Positions 50,529 through 64,000 of a DNA stretch of 64,000 nt are shown one piece after another (position 1 is the first letter of the stretch; the number at the start of each line of letters is the position of its first letter). Origin of the DNA: Corynebacterium frankenforstense. Lineage in GTDB: Bacteria > Actinomycetota > Actinomycetes > Mycobacteriales > Mycobacteriaceae. The notes beneath the pieces are model-generated. The model ran no database searches, was not told the origin of the DNA, and saw only the letters and a program-made list of their open reading frames with translations. The DNA lies in assembly GCF_030211955.1 (NCBI RefSeq), contig NZ_JASODI010000008.1, forward strand, positions 1 to 64,000, written 5' to 3'. Made by a program: the position numbers and the translations under genes.

Positions 50529-54536
<4,008 letters not shown>

Positions 54537-54558
54537 TCCGCGCCTGAGCCGCGCCCGG

Positions 54559-54589
54559 CGCCCCGTCCTCCCCAGCGGAGGGCGGGGCG
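54559..54589 (+). terminator. hairpin after rpoC
   Basis: 13-bp stem CGCCCCGTCCTCC / GGAGGGCGGGGCG with a 5-base loop; no T-run. Confidence 0.7.
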
Positions 54590-54628
54590 TCGTCGCGTCT
54601 GCCTGCGGTTTGGCGGGCCGCCGGGCCG

Positions 54629-54676
54629 TTACACACAAACCACACAAGTTCACACAAAATACACATCCACACACAA
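54629..54676 (+). other. AC-rich, strand-asymmetric stretch
   Basis: A run built almost wholly of A and C on the plus strand (ACACAAACCACACAAG...), with very few G or T, between rpoC and a small membrane protein gene. No dyad or promoter-like match recognised. Confidence 0.6.
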
Positions 54677-54739
54677 CCGTGGTGCATGAGTGACGCTTGG
54701 AGAGTGCAGTGTCCGCGGCCACCTTGTACCCTCGCGGCC

Positions 54740-55051
54740 ATGAACATCGGTTGGGGAGAGATCGCGCTGATCGGCCTGGTGCTGCTGCTCCTGGCGGCCT
54801 GCGGTGTGGTGCTGGTGCTCGTGCTGCTCTGGTCGGCGCGCGGCTACGACCCCCGCCGCACCGGCAAGCGCCGCTTCCGCGAGAACGACCCGGCCATGAG
54901 GGACCCGCAGCTGGGCGGCATAGCCGCCTGGTACGCTGGCGACGCGCGTCCGGCCCCGGGCGCGGCCCGGCCGCAGCACCCGCAGGATGGCTGGGGGCAC
55001 CCGGAGCCCGGAACCGCTGACGGGCAGGACGGCGCGGGTTCGAACCGGTAG
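54740..55051 (+). CDS. small single-pass membrane protein, unknown
   Basis: 103 residues from ATG 54740. One strongly hydrophobic segment (residues ~8-32: IALIGLVLLLLAACGVVLVL) followed by a basic stop-transfer (RGYDPRRTGKRRFREN) and a Pro/Gly-rich hydrophilic tail. No ribosome-binding site better than GCGG. The Cys15 context (LAACG) is lipobox-like but lacks the basic N-terminus. Could be a stand-alone small membrane protein; no family recognised. Confidence 0.5.
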   Translation: MNIGWGEIALIGLVLLLLAACGVVLVLVLLWSARGYDPRRTGKRRFRENDPAMRDPQLGGIAAWYAGDARPAPGAARPQHPQDGWGHPEPGTADGQDGAGSNR

Positions 55052-55129
55052 CCTGGCGCGGGTGAAGCCACTTCCCGTGCCACCCCTCAACGACACGCTC
55101 GAAAGCACCCTGAGCTGCGTTGACGCCGT

Positions 55130-55151
55130 AATTGACGACGCCGCGCCCACC
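55130..55151 (-). repeat. dispersed motif copy K in the acyltransferase gene
   Basis: Minus strand reads GCGGCGTCGTCAATT; plus strand ATTGACGACGCCGCGCCCACC differs from copy A in one base over 21. Translates as VIDDAAPTHR. Confidence 0.7.
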
Positions 55152-56004
55152 CACCGTCTGGCCCACGACTTCGCCGTGGGCGCAGGTCCACGCATCCAGG
55201 AGGCCCTGGAGAACTACGCCGCCGAGCGCGCGGCCGCCGGCTCCAGCTGGGCTCGCCGAGCGCTGGCTGGACGGCTACCTGGTCACCCGGGAGCCGCTGC
55301 CGCTGAGCTCGAACGTCTCGTTCCAGATCAACCTGGAGACCTACTCCCGCGGGGTGGAGCGTCTCGCCGAGGTGGTGCACGCCGCGGCCCGCGTCCACCT
55401 CGCCGAGGCCGCCGGTGAGACCGGCGCCCGCTTCGACGCGCGCGGCAACGATCTGGCCGCCGGGCAGTGGGACTGCCTGCGCGGCGGCATCCGCGTGCCG
55501 GGCCGTCCCGCGCGCCGAGCTGGCGGCCGGGTTCGCCCGGATCCTGGCGGCCAACGGTGGTTCCGCCCCGGACGGAGTGGGGGAGGAACCCGGATTCACC
55601 GACGCCTCCTACCGTGGCAGCGGGGACGACAGGTTCCGCGCCTGGCTCACCGAACCCGGCAACACGGACGTGCACGAGCGGCTCTCCCGCGCGCTCTTCT
55701 GCGTCTCGGTGCCCGCCCCCGGAGACGCCTCGATGGCCGGGGTGACCGATGAGGCCGGCCGGCTGCGCGCTGGCGCCTTCGCCACCGGTCACTACTGGAC
55801 GTATAAGCCCCTGACCTACGAGCTGGCCGCCGACGACTCCGGCTGGGCCGCACTGCTCGTCGAGCACTCCACCGTCGACGGCGCCACGCTGGTGCAGACC
55901 GTCGCCGACATCCAGGCCGGGCTCGCCGGCGCCGACGCCGGCGACCGGGCAGACGCGCTCGCCGCAACCGACACCGACGGTGCGGGAACCGCCGCGGGGG
56001 AGGG

Positions 56005-56021
56005 GCGCGACGTCGGCAATC
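56005..56021 (+). repeat. dispersed motif copy N in the acyltransferase gene
   Basis: GCGCGACGTCGGCAATC, with GGGAACCGCCGCGG ~15 bp upstream as before copies E and H. Translates as GRDVGNRAP at the end of a Gly/Ala/Asp-rich run. Confidence 0.72.
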
Positions 56022-56816
56022 GGGCGCCGCAGGAGCTGACGTGGACCCGCGACCTCGCCGCACCGGAGCACGCGCTGCCGGACCTGGAGATCCGGCGGGT
56101 GGCACGGCCGCGGCCGAAGAACATGAAGCTCAGCGCCGACGCCTACGCGCAGCTGGTCATGACCGTCGCGCAGCTCGCCGCCTACGGGCGGGTGCGGGCG
56201 GTCTACGAGGCCGTCGACATGCGCGAGTACGCCGCCGGGCGCACCGAGTGCCTGCGCCCGGTCACCCCGGCCGCCGTCACGTTTGCCCGCACGCTGCCGG
56301 CGGGCTCGGCGGACCGTGCCGGGCTCCAGGCGGCCCTCGACGCCCACCGTGACTGGGTCAAGGCCTGCAAGACCGGCCGCGGCGTGGACCGGCACCTGTG
56401 GGCGCTCGGCTGGACGGCGCAGGAGCTGGGGGAGGACCCCGAGTTCCTGCGGGATCCGGGGCTGGCCGCCGCGTGCACCGACTTCCTGTCGACGACCTCC
56501 GTCGGCTCGGACGTGCAGGTGGTGCGCTACGCCTTCGCGCCGACCACGCCCGGCGGCTTCGGGATCTGCTACACGCCGCTGGCGGACGCGGTCGAGTACA
56601 CGGTCACCTTCAGCGCGGACACCGAGCGCCCGGAGGCGTTCCTCGACGCGCTGGGCGAGGCGGCCGGACGGCTCGCGGGGTTCATCACCGGGCTCGACGC
56701 GGCCTGACCCGTCCGAGGGGAGCGTTCCCCGCACCCGACGGTTGTTCCGCCGGTTACGGGTGACAATGATCCGAGGTGAACCGGCAGGGCGCCGGTGAGG
56801 ATCCGGAGGTGACAGG

Positions 56817-58046
56817 GTGACCACCAACGAAGAGATGAGCGGTTACTACGCGGACATGACCGGCGCAACCCGCGATCTGGCGTCGAAGCAGAAGTGGCTC
56901 CTCACCTCCAGCGTGATCGGCAACGGGATCAACGCGGCCGCGGCGGTCAACGCGAACCGCAACGCCCGGCGCAGCCAGACACTGCTCGCCGAGACGAGGG
57001 ACGTGGTCCGCGACGGCCTCGACAGGGTCGACGAGGGGCTGCAGGACCTCCGCGACTCGGTCGACGCGATGCACGCGGACATGAACGCCGGCTTCGAGAC
57101 CATGAGCCACATCAACTACGCGCTGTGGCGCGACGGGGTGGGGCGCGGGTACTCAAGGGAGTTCCGGCCGCGGGCGCTGAACTACCTCCGGGACTACGAG
57201 GAGGCCTGTGAACACTGGCTGGACATGGTGGCCGAGCGGGTGGCGCGGGTGGTCGCGGACTTCCCGCGCTGGAAGCGGCCCGAGTGGCGCGACGACGCGC
57301 TGCGCACGGGCCTCTTCTTCACCCCGCCGAGAAAGACGCCGCTGCCCGGACCGCTGCCGGACCCGGTCCAGAAGGAGCCGCCGCCCCGGATGTCCATGCT
57401 GCGGGTCCTGGTGCTCACCTTCGTGTGCTGGTTCGCCGCGTACATCGGCGTCTGCGCGTTCGTCGGGATGCCGATACGGATCTACGACGAGGCGGTCAAC
57501 GGCCCCTACCTGTCCACCGAGCCGCGGGTGATCGACCCGATACCGGCGATCAGCACGGTGGCGCTGATCCTGCTGCCGGTCATCTTCGGTCTGATGTGGC
57601 TGCGGCGCCGACGCAAGGAGGCCCGGGCGCGCGAGGTCGAGGAGTACAACGCCGCACAACGGCGTGCCCACGAAGAGGCCGAGCTCGCCGCCCGCGCCGA
57701 GGTGGACGCGCACAACGGGAGGCTCTTACGGGACTGGGAGGCCACCAACGGGATGGCCCGTGACGAGGCGATCCGCTACGTCGCCGAGCGGGTCGGGGTG
57801 CGTGACCCGAGGGCGAACTCGTTGGCCGAAAACTGGGCGTCCGGGAGGACCCGCCGCGAGGTGCGGCGCCTGCGGACGATCATCGAGAACGAGCGGACCC
57901 GGCCGCCGGAGCCGTCGACCCTGACGCGGCCGGAGCCCTACACGATCAACTGCGGGGTGCGGCGGGACATGCGCGCCGAGCTCCAGCGCTTCCTCGACTC
58001 GCTCGACGGATTCAACATCGAGCCGCCGCGCTACGAGTTCGAGTAG
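56817..58046 (+). CDS. two-TM protein with coiled-coil segments, unknown
   Basis: 409 residues from GTG 56817 with GGAGGTGA five to six bases upstream. Order: hydrophilic N-domain with a coiled-coil-like part (LLAETRDVVRDGLDRVDEGL, residues ~58-90), Trp-rich helices (ALNYLRDYEEACEHWLDMV), a proline-rich linker (about 172-195), TM1 (~197-222), a short outer loop, TM2 (~240-262), a basic/charged coiled coil (RRRRKEARAREVEEYNAAQRR), and a C-terminal soluble domain. The coiled coil before and after the membrane part suggests a signalling or scaffold protein; no family recognised. It is an accessory gene between the acyltransferase and the str operon. Confidence 0.7.
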   Translation: MTTNEEMSGYYADMTGATRDLASKQKWLLTSSVIGNGINAAAAVNANRNARRSQTLLAETRDVVRDGLDRVDEGLQDLRDSVDAMHADMNAGFETMSHINYALWRDGVGRGYSREFRPRALNYLRDYEEACEHWLDMVAERVARVVADFPRWKRPEWRDDALRTGLFFTPPRKTPLPGPLPDPVQKEPPPRMSMLRVLVLTFVCWFAAYIGVCAFVGMPIRIYDEAVNGPYLSTEPRVIDPIPAISTVALILLPVIFGLMWLRRRRKEARAREVEEYNAAQRRAHEEAELAARAEVDAHNGRLLRDWEATNGMARDEAIRYVAERVGVRDPRANSLAENWASGRTRREVRRLRTIIENERTRPPEPSTLTRPEPYTINCGVRRDMRAELQRFLDSLDGFNIEPPRYEFE

Positions 58047-58177
58047 CAACCACGCCGGCGCGCGCGAGGCAGGTCGGCGCGCGGCAGGCAGCTCGGAGCG
58101 CGTCTCGCCGGCGGGCGCGCCCACGCCGGCGCCCGGCGCCGGCCCCACGCAGCAGCCGCACGCGCTCGCACCGGGGG

Positions 58178-58194
58178 GCGCGACGTCGTCAATC
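58178..58194 (+). repeat. dispersed motif copy O upstream of rpsL
   Basis: GCGCGACGTCGTCAATC, identical to copy A over 17 bases. It lies 25 bp upstream of the predicted rpsL -35 box in the 418-bp spacer 58047-58464. The upstream 110 bases are GC-rich with many GCGC/CCGG steps, like the flanks of B, D and H. Confidence 0.75.
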
Positions 58195-58218
58195 GGGGAC
58201 GATCACGGGAAGCGGGAT

Positions 58219-58248
58219 TTGTGCAGCACCCGGCGGTGCGTGTAAGGT
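58219..58248 (+). promoter_or_regulatory. predicted str operon promoter
   Basis: TTGTGC (58219-58224), 18-bp spacer, TAAGGT (58243-58248). The ~215-nt leader contains a CCACTGGTGACGG/CCGTC-type fold and a T6 run (58353-58358), possibly an attenuator. Confidence 0.5.
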
Positions 58249-58464
58249 CACGCGGCAGTCCCCCGTCACCAGTGGCGGTGGGAGTCTGACACCGAAGCGA
58301 CTCATCGCGACGGTGCCTGGACACGAACGGCAGGGCCCCGGGAAAGAGCCTCCGTTTTTTCATGTCTTGACGCTCCCGCTTCCAGCGGTGGCCGGCGGTC
58401 AGGGCCTCCGACGAGGAAGCCCGGACCGTGATGAAGAACTTCAACTACGTCAAAAGGACGGTAC

Positions 58465-58836
58465 ATGCCCACTATCCAGCAGCTGGTCCGCAAGGGCCGC
58501 CACTCCAAGTCCGCGAAGGTCGCCACCGCGGCCCTCAAGGGCTCGCCGCAGCGTCGCGGTGTGTGCACCCGCGTGTACACCACCACCCCGAAGAAGCCGA
58601 ACTCCGCTCTGCGTAAGGTCGCCCGTGTGCGCCTGACCACCGGCATCGAGGTCTCCGCCTACATCCCGGGCGAGGGCCACAACCTGCAGGAGCACTCCAT
58701 GGTGCTCGTGCGTGGCGGCCGTGTGAAGGACCTTCCGGGTGTCCGTTACAAGATCGTCCGCGGCACCCTCGACACCCAGGGTGTCAAGGACCGCAAGCAG
58801 GCCCGTTCCCGTTACGGCGCGAAGAAGGAGAAGTAA
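58465..58836 (+). CDS. rpsL: 30S ribosomal protein S12
   Basis: 123 residues. [16 protein letters not shown] with Lys43-equivalent and [13 protein letters not shown] with Lys88-equivalent intact, predicting no streptomycin-resistance mutation. ATG with AAAGGACGG upstream. Confidence 0.98.
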   Translation: MPTIQQLVRKGRHSKSAKVATAALKGSPQRRGVCTRVYTTTPKKPNSALRKVARVRLTTGIEVSAYIPGEGHNLQEHSMVLVRGGRVKDLPGVRYKIVRGTLDTQGVKDRKQARSRYGAKKEK

Positions 58837-58839
58837 AAC

Positions 58840-59307
58840 ATGCGTAAGTCGCGAGCTCCTAAGCGCGAAATCATCAAGGACCCCGTCTACGACTCCGAGC
58901 TGGTGACCATGCTGGTCACCAAGGTGCTCCAGGACGGCAAGAAGTCGACCGCCCAGCGCATCGTCTACGGCGCGCTCGAGCAGTGCCGCGAGAAGACCGG
59001 CACCGACCCGGTGGGCACCCTGGACAAGGCCCTGGGCAACATCCGCCCGGAGCTGGAGGTCCGCTCCCGCCGCGTCGGCGGTGCGACCTACCAGGTGCCG
59101 GTCGAGGTGCGCCCCGCGCGCGGGACCACCCTGGCGCTGCGTTGGCTGGTGACCTTCACCCGTCAGCGTCGTGAGCACACCATGAAGGACCGCCTCGCCA
59201 ACGAGATCCTCGACGCCTCCAACGGCCTCGGCGCCTCGGTGAAGCGCCGCGAGGACGTCCACAAGATGGCCGAGGCCAACCGCGCCTTCGCCCACTACCG
59301 CTGGTAG
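58840..59307 (+). CDS. rpsG: 30S ribosomal protein S7
   Basis: 155 residues, full length, three bases after rps[46 protein letters not shown] core and FAHYRW end. Binds 16S rRNA 3' domain; usual autoregulator of the str operon. Confidence 0.98.
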   Translation: MRKSRAPKREIIKDPVYDSELVTMLVTKVLQDGKKSTAQRIVYGALEQCREKTGTDPVGTLDKALGNIRPELEVRSRRVGGATYQVPVEVRPARGTTLALRWLVTFTRQRREHTMKDRLANEILDASNGLGASVKRREDVHKMAEANRAFAHYRW

Positions 59308-59537
59308 TCAGCCGGGCCCGGTGTCTGTGCAGCTGACCGGCCTGTGCGCTCTGCGCAGCCGGCTCGGCGGCACTACACTGAGCAGTCGGCCGCTCGGCGG
59401 CGTCGGCACGAGACCGCACGCCGGGCCACGACCTGTACGACGCAACACCGAACATCCGAGGCGCCGTCCCGTCCCCGTCCGCCCGCAGGCGACGGGGCTC
59501 CGGGAGACGTCCACGACATTTAAGTTGGGGTAAGACT

Positions 59538-61661
59538 GTGGCACAAGAAGTGCTTAAGGACCTCCACAAGGTCCGCAACATCGGCATCATGGCCCACATC
59601 GACGCCGGTAAGACCACGACCACCGAGCGCATCCTCTACTACACGGGTATCAACCGCAAGGTCGGCGAGACCCACGAGGGCCAGTCCACCACGGACTGGA
59701 TGCAGCAGGAGAAGGACCGCGGCATCACCATCACCTCCGCTGCGGTGACCTGTTTCTGGGAGGGTCACCAGATCAACATCATCGACACGCCCGGCCACGT
59801 CGACTTCACCGTCGAGGTCGAGCGCTCCCTGCGCGTCCTGGACGGCGCCGTCGCCGTCTTCGACGGCAAGGAGGGTGTCGAGCCGCAGTCCGAGCAGGTC
59901 TGGCGTCAGGCCGCCCGTTACGACGTGCCGCGCATCTGCTTCATCAACAAGATGGACAAGCTGGGCGCCGACTTCTACTACACCGTCGGCACCATCGTCG
60001 ACCGTCTGAACGCCAAGCCGCTCGTCCTCCAGCTCCCGATCGGCGCCGAGGACGACTTCGAGGGCGTCATCGACCTGGTCGAGATGCGCGCCATCGTCTG
60101 GCCGGGCAAGGTCGAGGTCGGCGCCGAGCCGACCATCACCGAGATCCCCGCCGAGCTGCAGGACCGTGCCGCCGAGTACCGCGAGAAGCTGCTCGAGGCC
60201 GTCGCCGAGTCCGACGAGGAGCTCATGGAGAAGTACTTCGGCGGCGAGGAGCTCACCGTCGAGGACATCAAGGGCGCCATCCGCAAGATGACCGTCTCCT
60301 CCGAGATCTTCCCGGTCCTGTGCGGTACCGCCTACCGCAACAAGGGCGTTCAGCCGCTGCTCGATGCCGTCGTCGACTACCTGCCGAACCCGCTGGACGT
60401 CGGCGAGGTCCACGGCCACAAGATGGGCGAGCCGGACACCGAGCTGACCCGCAAGCCCTCCGACGAGTCCCCGCTGTCGGCCCTGGCCTTCAAGATCGCC
60501 GCTCACCCGTTCTTCGGCAGGCTGACCTTCGTGCGCGTCTACTCGGGCACGATGGAGCCGGGCGAGACCGTCCTGAACTCCACCAAGGAGCACCGCGAGC
60601 GCATCGGCAAGATCTTTCAGATGCACGCGAACAAGGAGAACCCGGTCGACTTCGCCCACGCCGGCAACATCTACGCCGTCATCGGTCTGAAGAACACCAC
60701 GACGGGTGACACCCTGTGCGCCCAGAACGACCCGATCATCCTCGAGTCCATGGATTTCCCGGACCCGGTCATCAAGGTCTCCATCGAGCCGAAGACCAAG
60801 TCCGACCAGGAGAAGCTGGGTGTCGCCATCCAGAAGCTGGCCGAGGAGGACCCGACCTTCACCGTCGAGCTCGACGAGGAATCCGGCCAGACCGTCATCG
60901 GCGGCATGGGCGAGCTGCACCTCGACGTCCTCGTCACCCGCATGAAGGACGAGTTCAAGGTCGAGGCCAACGTCGGCGCCCCGCAGGTGGCCTACCGCGA
61001 GACCATCAAGAAGGCCGTCCAGAGCGTCGAATTCACCCACAAGAAGCAGACCGGCGGCTCCGGCCAGTTCGCTAAGGTCATCGTCTCCTTCGAGCCCTAC
61101 CACCCGAGCCAGGACGAGCTGGAGGAGGGCGAGTCCGCCACCTACAAGTTCGTCAACGAGGTCACCGGTGGCCGCATCCCGAAGGAGTACATCCCCTCGG
61201 TCGACGCCGGTATCCAGGACGCGATGCAGTACGGCCACCTGGCCGGCTTCCCGCTGGTCAACATCAAGGCCACCCTCGAGGACGGCCAGTACCACGAGGT
61301 CGACTCCTCGGAGATGGCGTTCAAGATCGCCGGTTCCCAGGTCCTCAAGGAGGGCGTGGCCCGCGCGAAGCCGGTGCTTCTCGAGCCGCTGATGGCCGTC
61401 GAGGTCATCACCCCGGAGGAGTACATGGGCGAGGTCATCGGCGACATCAACTCCCGCCGTGGCCAGGTCAACGCCATGGAGGACCGCGCCGGCGCCAAGG
61501 TCGTCAAGGCCCAGGTCCCGCTGTCCGAGATGTTCGGCTACGTCGGTGACCTGCGGTCCAAGACGCAGGGCCGCGCGAACTACACGATGGTCTTCGACTC
61601 CTACGGCGAGGTGCCGCAGAGCGTCTCCCAGGCCATCATCGAGGAGCGCACCGGCAAGTAA
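59538..61661 (+). CDS. fusA: elongation factor G
   Basis: 707 residues from GTG 59538. [19 protein letters not shown] (P-loop), DTPGHVDFT (G3), [10 protein letters not shown] (G4); domains II-V follow, ending in the conserved [19 protein letters not shown]. Drives translocation and, with RRF, ribosome recycling. The 230-bp rpsG-fusA spacer contains a possible -10 (TACACT, 59373-59378) but no clear -35. Confidence 0.98.
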   Translation: MAQEVLKDLHKVRNIGIMAHIDAGKTTTTERILYYTGINRKVGETHEGQSTTDWMQQEKDRGITITSAAVTCFWEGHQINIIDTPGHVDFTVEVERSLRVLDGAVAVFDGKEGVEPQSEQVWRQAARYDVPRICFINKMDKLGADFYYTVGTIVDRLNAKPLVLQLPIGAEDDFEGVIDLVEMRAIVWPGKVEVGAEPTITEIPAELQDRAAEYREKLLEAVAESDEELMEKYFGGEELTVEDIKGAIRKMTVSSEIFPVLCGTAYRNKGVQPLLDAVVDYLPNPLDVGEVHGHKMGEPDTELTRKPSDESPLSALAFKIAAHPFFGRLTFVRVYSGTMEPGETVLNSTKEHRERIGKIFQMHANKENPVDFAHAGNIYAVIGLKNTTTGDTLCAQNDPIILESMDFPDPVIKVSIEPKTKSDQEKLGVAIQKLAEEDPTFTVELDEESGQTVIGGMGELHLDVLVTRMKDEFKVEANVGAPQVAYRETIKKAVQSVEFTHKKQTGGSGQFAKVIVSFEPYHPSQDELEEGESATYKFVNEVTGGRIPKEYIPSVDAGIQDAMQYGHLAGFPLVNIKATLEDGQYHEVDSSEMAFKIAGSQVLKEGVARAKPVLLEPLMAVEVITPEEYMGEVIGDINSRRGQVNAMEDRAGAKVVKAQVPLSEMFGYVGDLRSKTQGRANYTMVFDSYGEVPQSVSQAIIEERTGK

Positions 61662-61685
61662 GTCGCCGCGGCGCGGCGCCCGTTG

Positions 61686-61702
61686 AATTGACGACGTCGC
61701 GC
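61686..61702 (-). repeat. dispersed motif copy P between fusA and tuf
   Basis: Minus strand reads GCGCGACGTCGTCAATT, 24 bp after the fusA stop. Confidence 0.72.
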
Positions 61703-61793
61703 CGGTCGCCCCTGGCGGTCCAGGTCCCCGTTGTGCCCGGGGACCCCGTCGACGCCGCCGGCTTGAAACCGGGTCGTAGCGGCCACACCGGGT

Positions 61794-61828
61794 CTCACCC
61801 CGCCTGCACGTACAAGGTGCGGGGTGAG
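61794..61828 (+). terminator. hairpin between fusA and tuf
   Basis: 10-bp stem CTCACCCCGC / GCGGGGTGAG with a 15-base loop; no T-run, so a terminator or processing signal only by position. Confidence 0.45.
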
Positions 61829-61910
61829 GTCGGGTTGGCCGGTACGGCACGGATCCCGGCGAAGAGACGTTCAGGGCCGCGAAACCCGACGACGCAGGGT
61901 CAGGCCAGGT

Positions 61911-61939
61911 TTGAAAAAGACGCTGGCGGACCCTAGGAT
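61911..61939 (+). promoter_or_regulatory. predicted tuf promoter
   Basis: TTGAAA (61911-61916), 17-bp spacer, TAGGAT (61934-61939): the best promoter match in the window, about 120 bp before tuf. The 404-bp spacer 61662-62065 thus allows tuf to be transcribed separately from fusA. Confidence 0.75.
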
Positions 61940-62065
61940 CGTGTAACTGGCACACTACAAAAACGCCATCGCCAGCAGTCCGGCTTCGGCCGGAGCGAGG
62001 GTGGCAATCCGTAAACCACGTGGCTGCGAGAGTCGTAGCCACCATGAAGTCCAGGAGGACACACA

Positions 62066-63256
62066 GTGGCAAAGGCGAAGTTCGAGCGTAACAAGCCGCA
62101 CCTCAATATCGGCACCATCGGTCACGTTGACCACGGCAAGACCACCACCACGGCCGCCATCACCAAGGTGCTGGCCGAGAAGTACCCCGAGGAGAACCAG
62201 GCCTTCGCCTTCGACGCCATCGACAAGGCGCCGGAGGAGAAGGAGCGTGGCATCACGATCAACATCTCCCACGTTGAGTACTCCACCCCGAAGCGTCACT
62301 ACGCTCACGTCGACGCCCCGGGCCACGCCGACTACATCAAGAACATGATCACCGGTGCGGCTCAGATGGACGGCGCGATCCTCGTGGTCGCCGCCACCGA
62401 CGGCCCGATGCCGCAGACCCGTGAGCACGTGCTGCTCGCCCGTCAGGTCGGCGTTCCCTACATCCTGGTCGCCCTGAACAAGTGCGACATGGTCGACGAC
62501 GAGGAGATCATCGAGCTCGTCGAGATGGAGATCCGCGAGCTGCTCGCCGAGCAGGACTACGACGAGGACGCCCCGATCGTCCACATCTCCGCTCTGAAGG
62601 CCCTCGAGGGCGACGAAAAGTGGTCCCAGTCCATCGTCGACCTGATGGAAGCCTGCGACGAGTCCATCCCGGACCCGGTCCGCGACGTCGATCACCCGTT
62701 CCTGATGCCGATCGAGGACATCTTCACCATCACCGGCCGCGGCACCGTCGTCACCGGCCGTGTCGAGCGTGGTCGCCTGAACGTCAACGAGGATGTCGAG
62801 ATCATCGGCATCAAGGACAAGGCTCAGACCACCACCGTCACCGGTATCGAGATGTTCCGCAAGATGCTGGACTACACCGAGGCCGGCGACAACTGCGGTC
62901 TGCTGCTCCGCGGCACCAAGCGTGAGGACGTCGAGCGCGGCCAGGTCGTCGTCAAGCCGGGCGCCTACACCACCCACACCGAGTTCGAGGGTTCCGTCTA
63001 CGTCTTGGCCAAGGACGAGGGCGGCCGCCACACCCCGTTCTTCGACAACTACCGTCCGCAGTTCTACTTCCGCACCACCGACGTCACCGGCGTCGTGCAC
63101 CTGCCGGAGGGCACTGAGATGGTCATGCCGGGCGACAACGTCGACATGCGCGTCGAGCTCATCGCCCCGGTCGCCATGGACGAGGGCCTGCGCTTCGCCA
63201 TCCGCGAGGGCTCCCGCACCGTCGGCGCCGGCCGCGTCACCAAGATCATCAAGTAA
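62066..63256 (+). CDS. tuf: elongation factor Tu
   Basis: 396 residues from GTG 62066 with AGGAGGA upstream. [36 protein letters not shown]-terminal domains [20 protein letters not shown] and [13 protein letters not shown]. Delivers aminoacyl-tRNA to the ribosome. Confidence 0.99.
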   Translation: MAKAKFERNKPHLNIGTIGHVDHGKTTTTAAITKVLAEKYPEENQAFAFDAIDKAPEEKERGITINISHVEYSTPKRHYAHVDAPGHADYIKNMITGAAQMDGAILVVAATDGPMPQTREHVLLARQVGVPYILVALNKCDMVDDEEIIELVEMEIRELLAEQDYDEDAPIVHISALKALEGDEKWSQSIVDLMEACDESIPDPVRDVDHPFLMPIEDIFTITGRGTVVTGRVERGRLNVNEDVEIIGIKDKAQTTTVTGIEMFRKMLDYTEAGDNCGLLLRGTKREDVERGQVVVKPGAYTTHTEFEGSVYVLAKDEGGRHTPFFDNYRPQFYFRTTDVTGVVHLPEGTEMVMPGDNVDMRVELIAPVAMDEGLRFAIREGSRTVGAGRVTKIIK

Positions 63257-63324
63257 GTTCGCTTACCTGCTGGTCTGACCGGCCTCCCGCCGGGTAGCGT
63301 CTGACGCTCCCCGGCCGTGTGCCA

Positions 63325-63363
63325 GAGAAACCGCCTTCCCCGTCACGGGGGAGGCGGTTTCTC
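63325..63363 (+). terminator. terminator after tuf
   Basis: 17-bp stem GAGAAACCGCCTTCCCC / GGGGGAGGCGGTTTCTC with a 5-base loop, one T-G pair. U-rich 3' arm, no further T-run. Confidence 0.85.
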
Positions 63364-63376
63364 ATGTCTGGGGGAA

Positions 63377-63393
63377 GCACGGCTTCGCCGTGC
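63377..63393. repeat. perfect 17-nt hairpin
   Basis: GCACGGC-TTC-GCCGTGC, 13 bp after the tuf terminator, directly before the tandem array. Confidence 0.6.
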
Positions 63394-63512
63394 CACCGGA
63401 GACGGGGGTGCCACCGGAGATGGGGAGGTGCCCACCGGGGACGGTGAGACGCCCACCGGAGACGGGGAGGCGCCCACCGGAGACGGGGAGGCGCCCACCG
63501 GGGCCGGGGTGC
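63391..63512. repeat. ~21-bp tandem repeat, five to six units
   Basis: Units of the form CGCCCACCGGAGACGGGGAG plus G; the 3' units are nearly identical, the 5' units shorter and diverged. In the tuf-63552 spacer. Confidence 0.85.
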
Positions 63513-63551
63513 GTCCAGCCGGCGGAGCGGCGACGGATACAGTGGCGGGCG

Positions 63552-64000
63552 TGAAAGACCCGACCCGAATCCCGCGCGTCCTCGACGCGGTGCGACGCGC
63601 CTGGGAGGGCCGCCCCGACCTCGAGCTGGCCACGCTCTTCGCGATGCTCGCCAACGAGGGCATCGGCTGGGGCGCCGACGACGAGGAACTCATCAAGGCG
63701 CTCGAGGCGATGGCGGCCCGGCACCCCGAGTCTGTGGGCCCCGACACCCCGGGCCTGGTGATGGTGCGCACCGAGTCGCCGGCGGCCCGCCTCACTCTCG
63801 ACATGGCCGCCCGCCGGGTCACCGTGCGCTCCGGGGTCAAGGGCCGCCAGCCGGTCAGCTGGCTCTTCGAGGACGTCGTGCGCCTGCGCGTCGGGATGCC
63901 GTGCGTGCTGCGCGACAGCGGGGGAGTGGACCACCGCCTCGGCGTGGTCGCCGGCATCACCGTGGAGGCCGGCAGGACGGCGCGCACCTCGCTGACCGGC
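63552..64000 (+). CDS. conserved-looking hypothetical protein, truncated by window end
   Basis: Open frame from GTG 63552 to the window edge (149 codons). Starts KDPTRIPRVLDAVRRAWEG and contains WGADDEELIKALEAM, RLTLDMAARRVTVRSGV and QPVSWLFEDVVRLRVG. Predominantly alpha/beta, no TM. The codon pattern is like neighbouring genes. No ribosome-binding site better than GGCGGG. I do not recognise the family; the position after tuf suggests a corynebacterial core gene. Confidence 0.7.

Larger units (their letters stand above)
55062..56707 (+). pseudogene. choline/carnitine O-acyltransferase, two frameshifts
   Basis: Starts GTG 55062 (KPLPVPPLNDTLESTL, typical acyltransferase N-terminus). The frame moves by one base near 55245-55255 (after AAGSSW to LAERWLDGYLVTREPLPL) and again near 55500-55512 (after CLRGGIRVPG to PRAELAAGFARIL). 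Catalytic His in LLVEHSTVDGATLV, carnitine-site EAVDMREYAAGRTECLRP, and STTSVGSDVQVVRYAFAPT near the end are intact. Corrected length ~548 residues, near normal. It would transfer acyl groups between CoA and carnitine/choline. Copy K of the dispersed motif lies near the N-terminus and copy N in a mid-protein Gly/Ala/Asp stretch. Confidence 0.8.

Overview
The window is high-GC actinobacterial DNA. Its gene content and order point to the genus Corynebacterium: a menaquinone cluster mixed with mgtA-like and menJ-like genes, TTG/GTG starts, the order secE-nusG-rplK-rplA, rplJ-rplL, rpoB-rpoC, rpsL-rpsG-fusA-tuf, DUF3068 and DUF3592 proteins, and the 3' end of a DUF222-type HNH endonuclease. No rRNA, prophage, CRISPR array or complete insertion sequence was found.

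Layout. 1-24 kb holds menaquinone and envelope genes: menA, menE, menB, menC, menD, menG, a menJ-type reductase and a long-chain polyprenyl diphosphate synthase. Together they would build and partly saturate the menaquinone side chain. Interspersed are a GT-C-like membrane protein, a frameshifted auxin-efflux-type carrier, a small glycosyltransferase, a DoxX protein, a kinase/regulator/ABC-exporter operon (7.1-11.5 kb), a short UvrA paralogue, a TRYLG-repeat membrane protein and an mgtA-like mannosyltransferase. 24-30 kb holds tRNA-Tyr and a deoxynucleoside catabolism operon (deoD, MFS transporter, deoC, phosphosugar mutase) with a SorC-family regulator and a convincing operator. 30.5-34 kb holds three tRNA genes (Thr, Met, Trp), secE, nusG, rplK and rplA. 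34-39 kb holds an LDH2-family dehydrogenase and a four-gene metal ABC operon with a Zur-like site. 39.1-39.6 kb is an unusually repeat-dense stretch running into a lipase gene. 40.6-46.6 kb holds rplJ-rplL with an attenuator leader, then a Zur-box-preceded, frameshifted surface protein and a DUF3068 protein. 46.7-54.6 kb is rpoBC. 54.7-58 kb is accessory: a small membrane protein, a doubly frameshifted choline/carnitine acyltransferase and an orphan two-TM protein. 58.2-64 kb is rpsL, rpsG, fusA, tuf and the start of a conserved hypothetical.

The most notable signal is a short dispersed motif, roughly GCGRCGTCGKCAAKC. I count about 18 good copies in either orientation, roughly one per 3.5 kb. 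Copies lie at gene junctions, including most ribosomal/RNAP operon boundaries, and inside genes, where several coincide with low-complexity stretches that look like in-frame insertions. I do not recognise it as a described element. Second in interest are matching Zur-like boxes before the metal transporter and before the surface protein. Four frameshifts in three genes leave open whether these are pseudogenes or sequencing errors.
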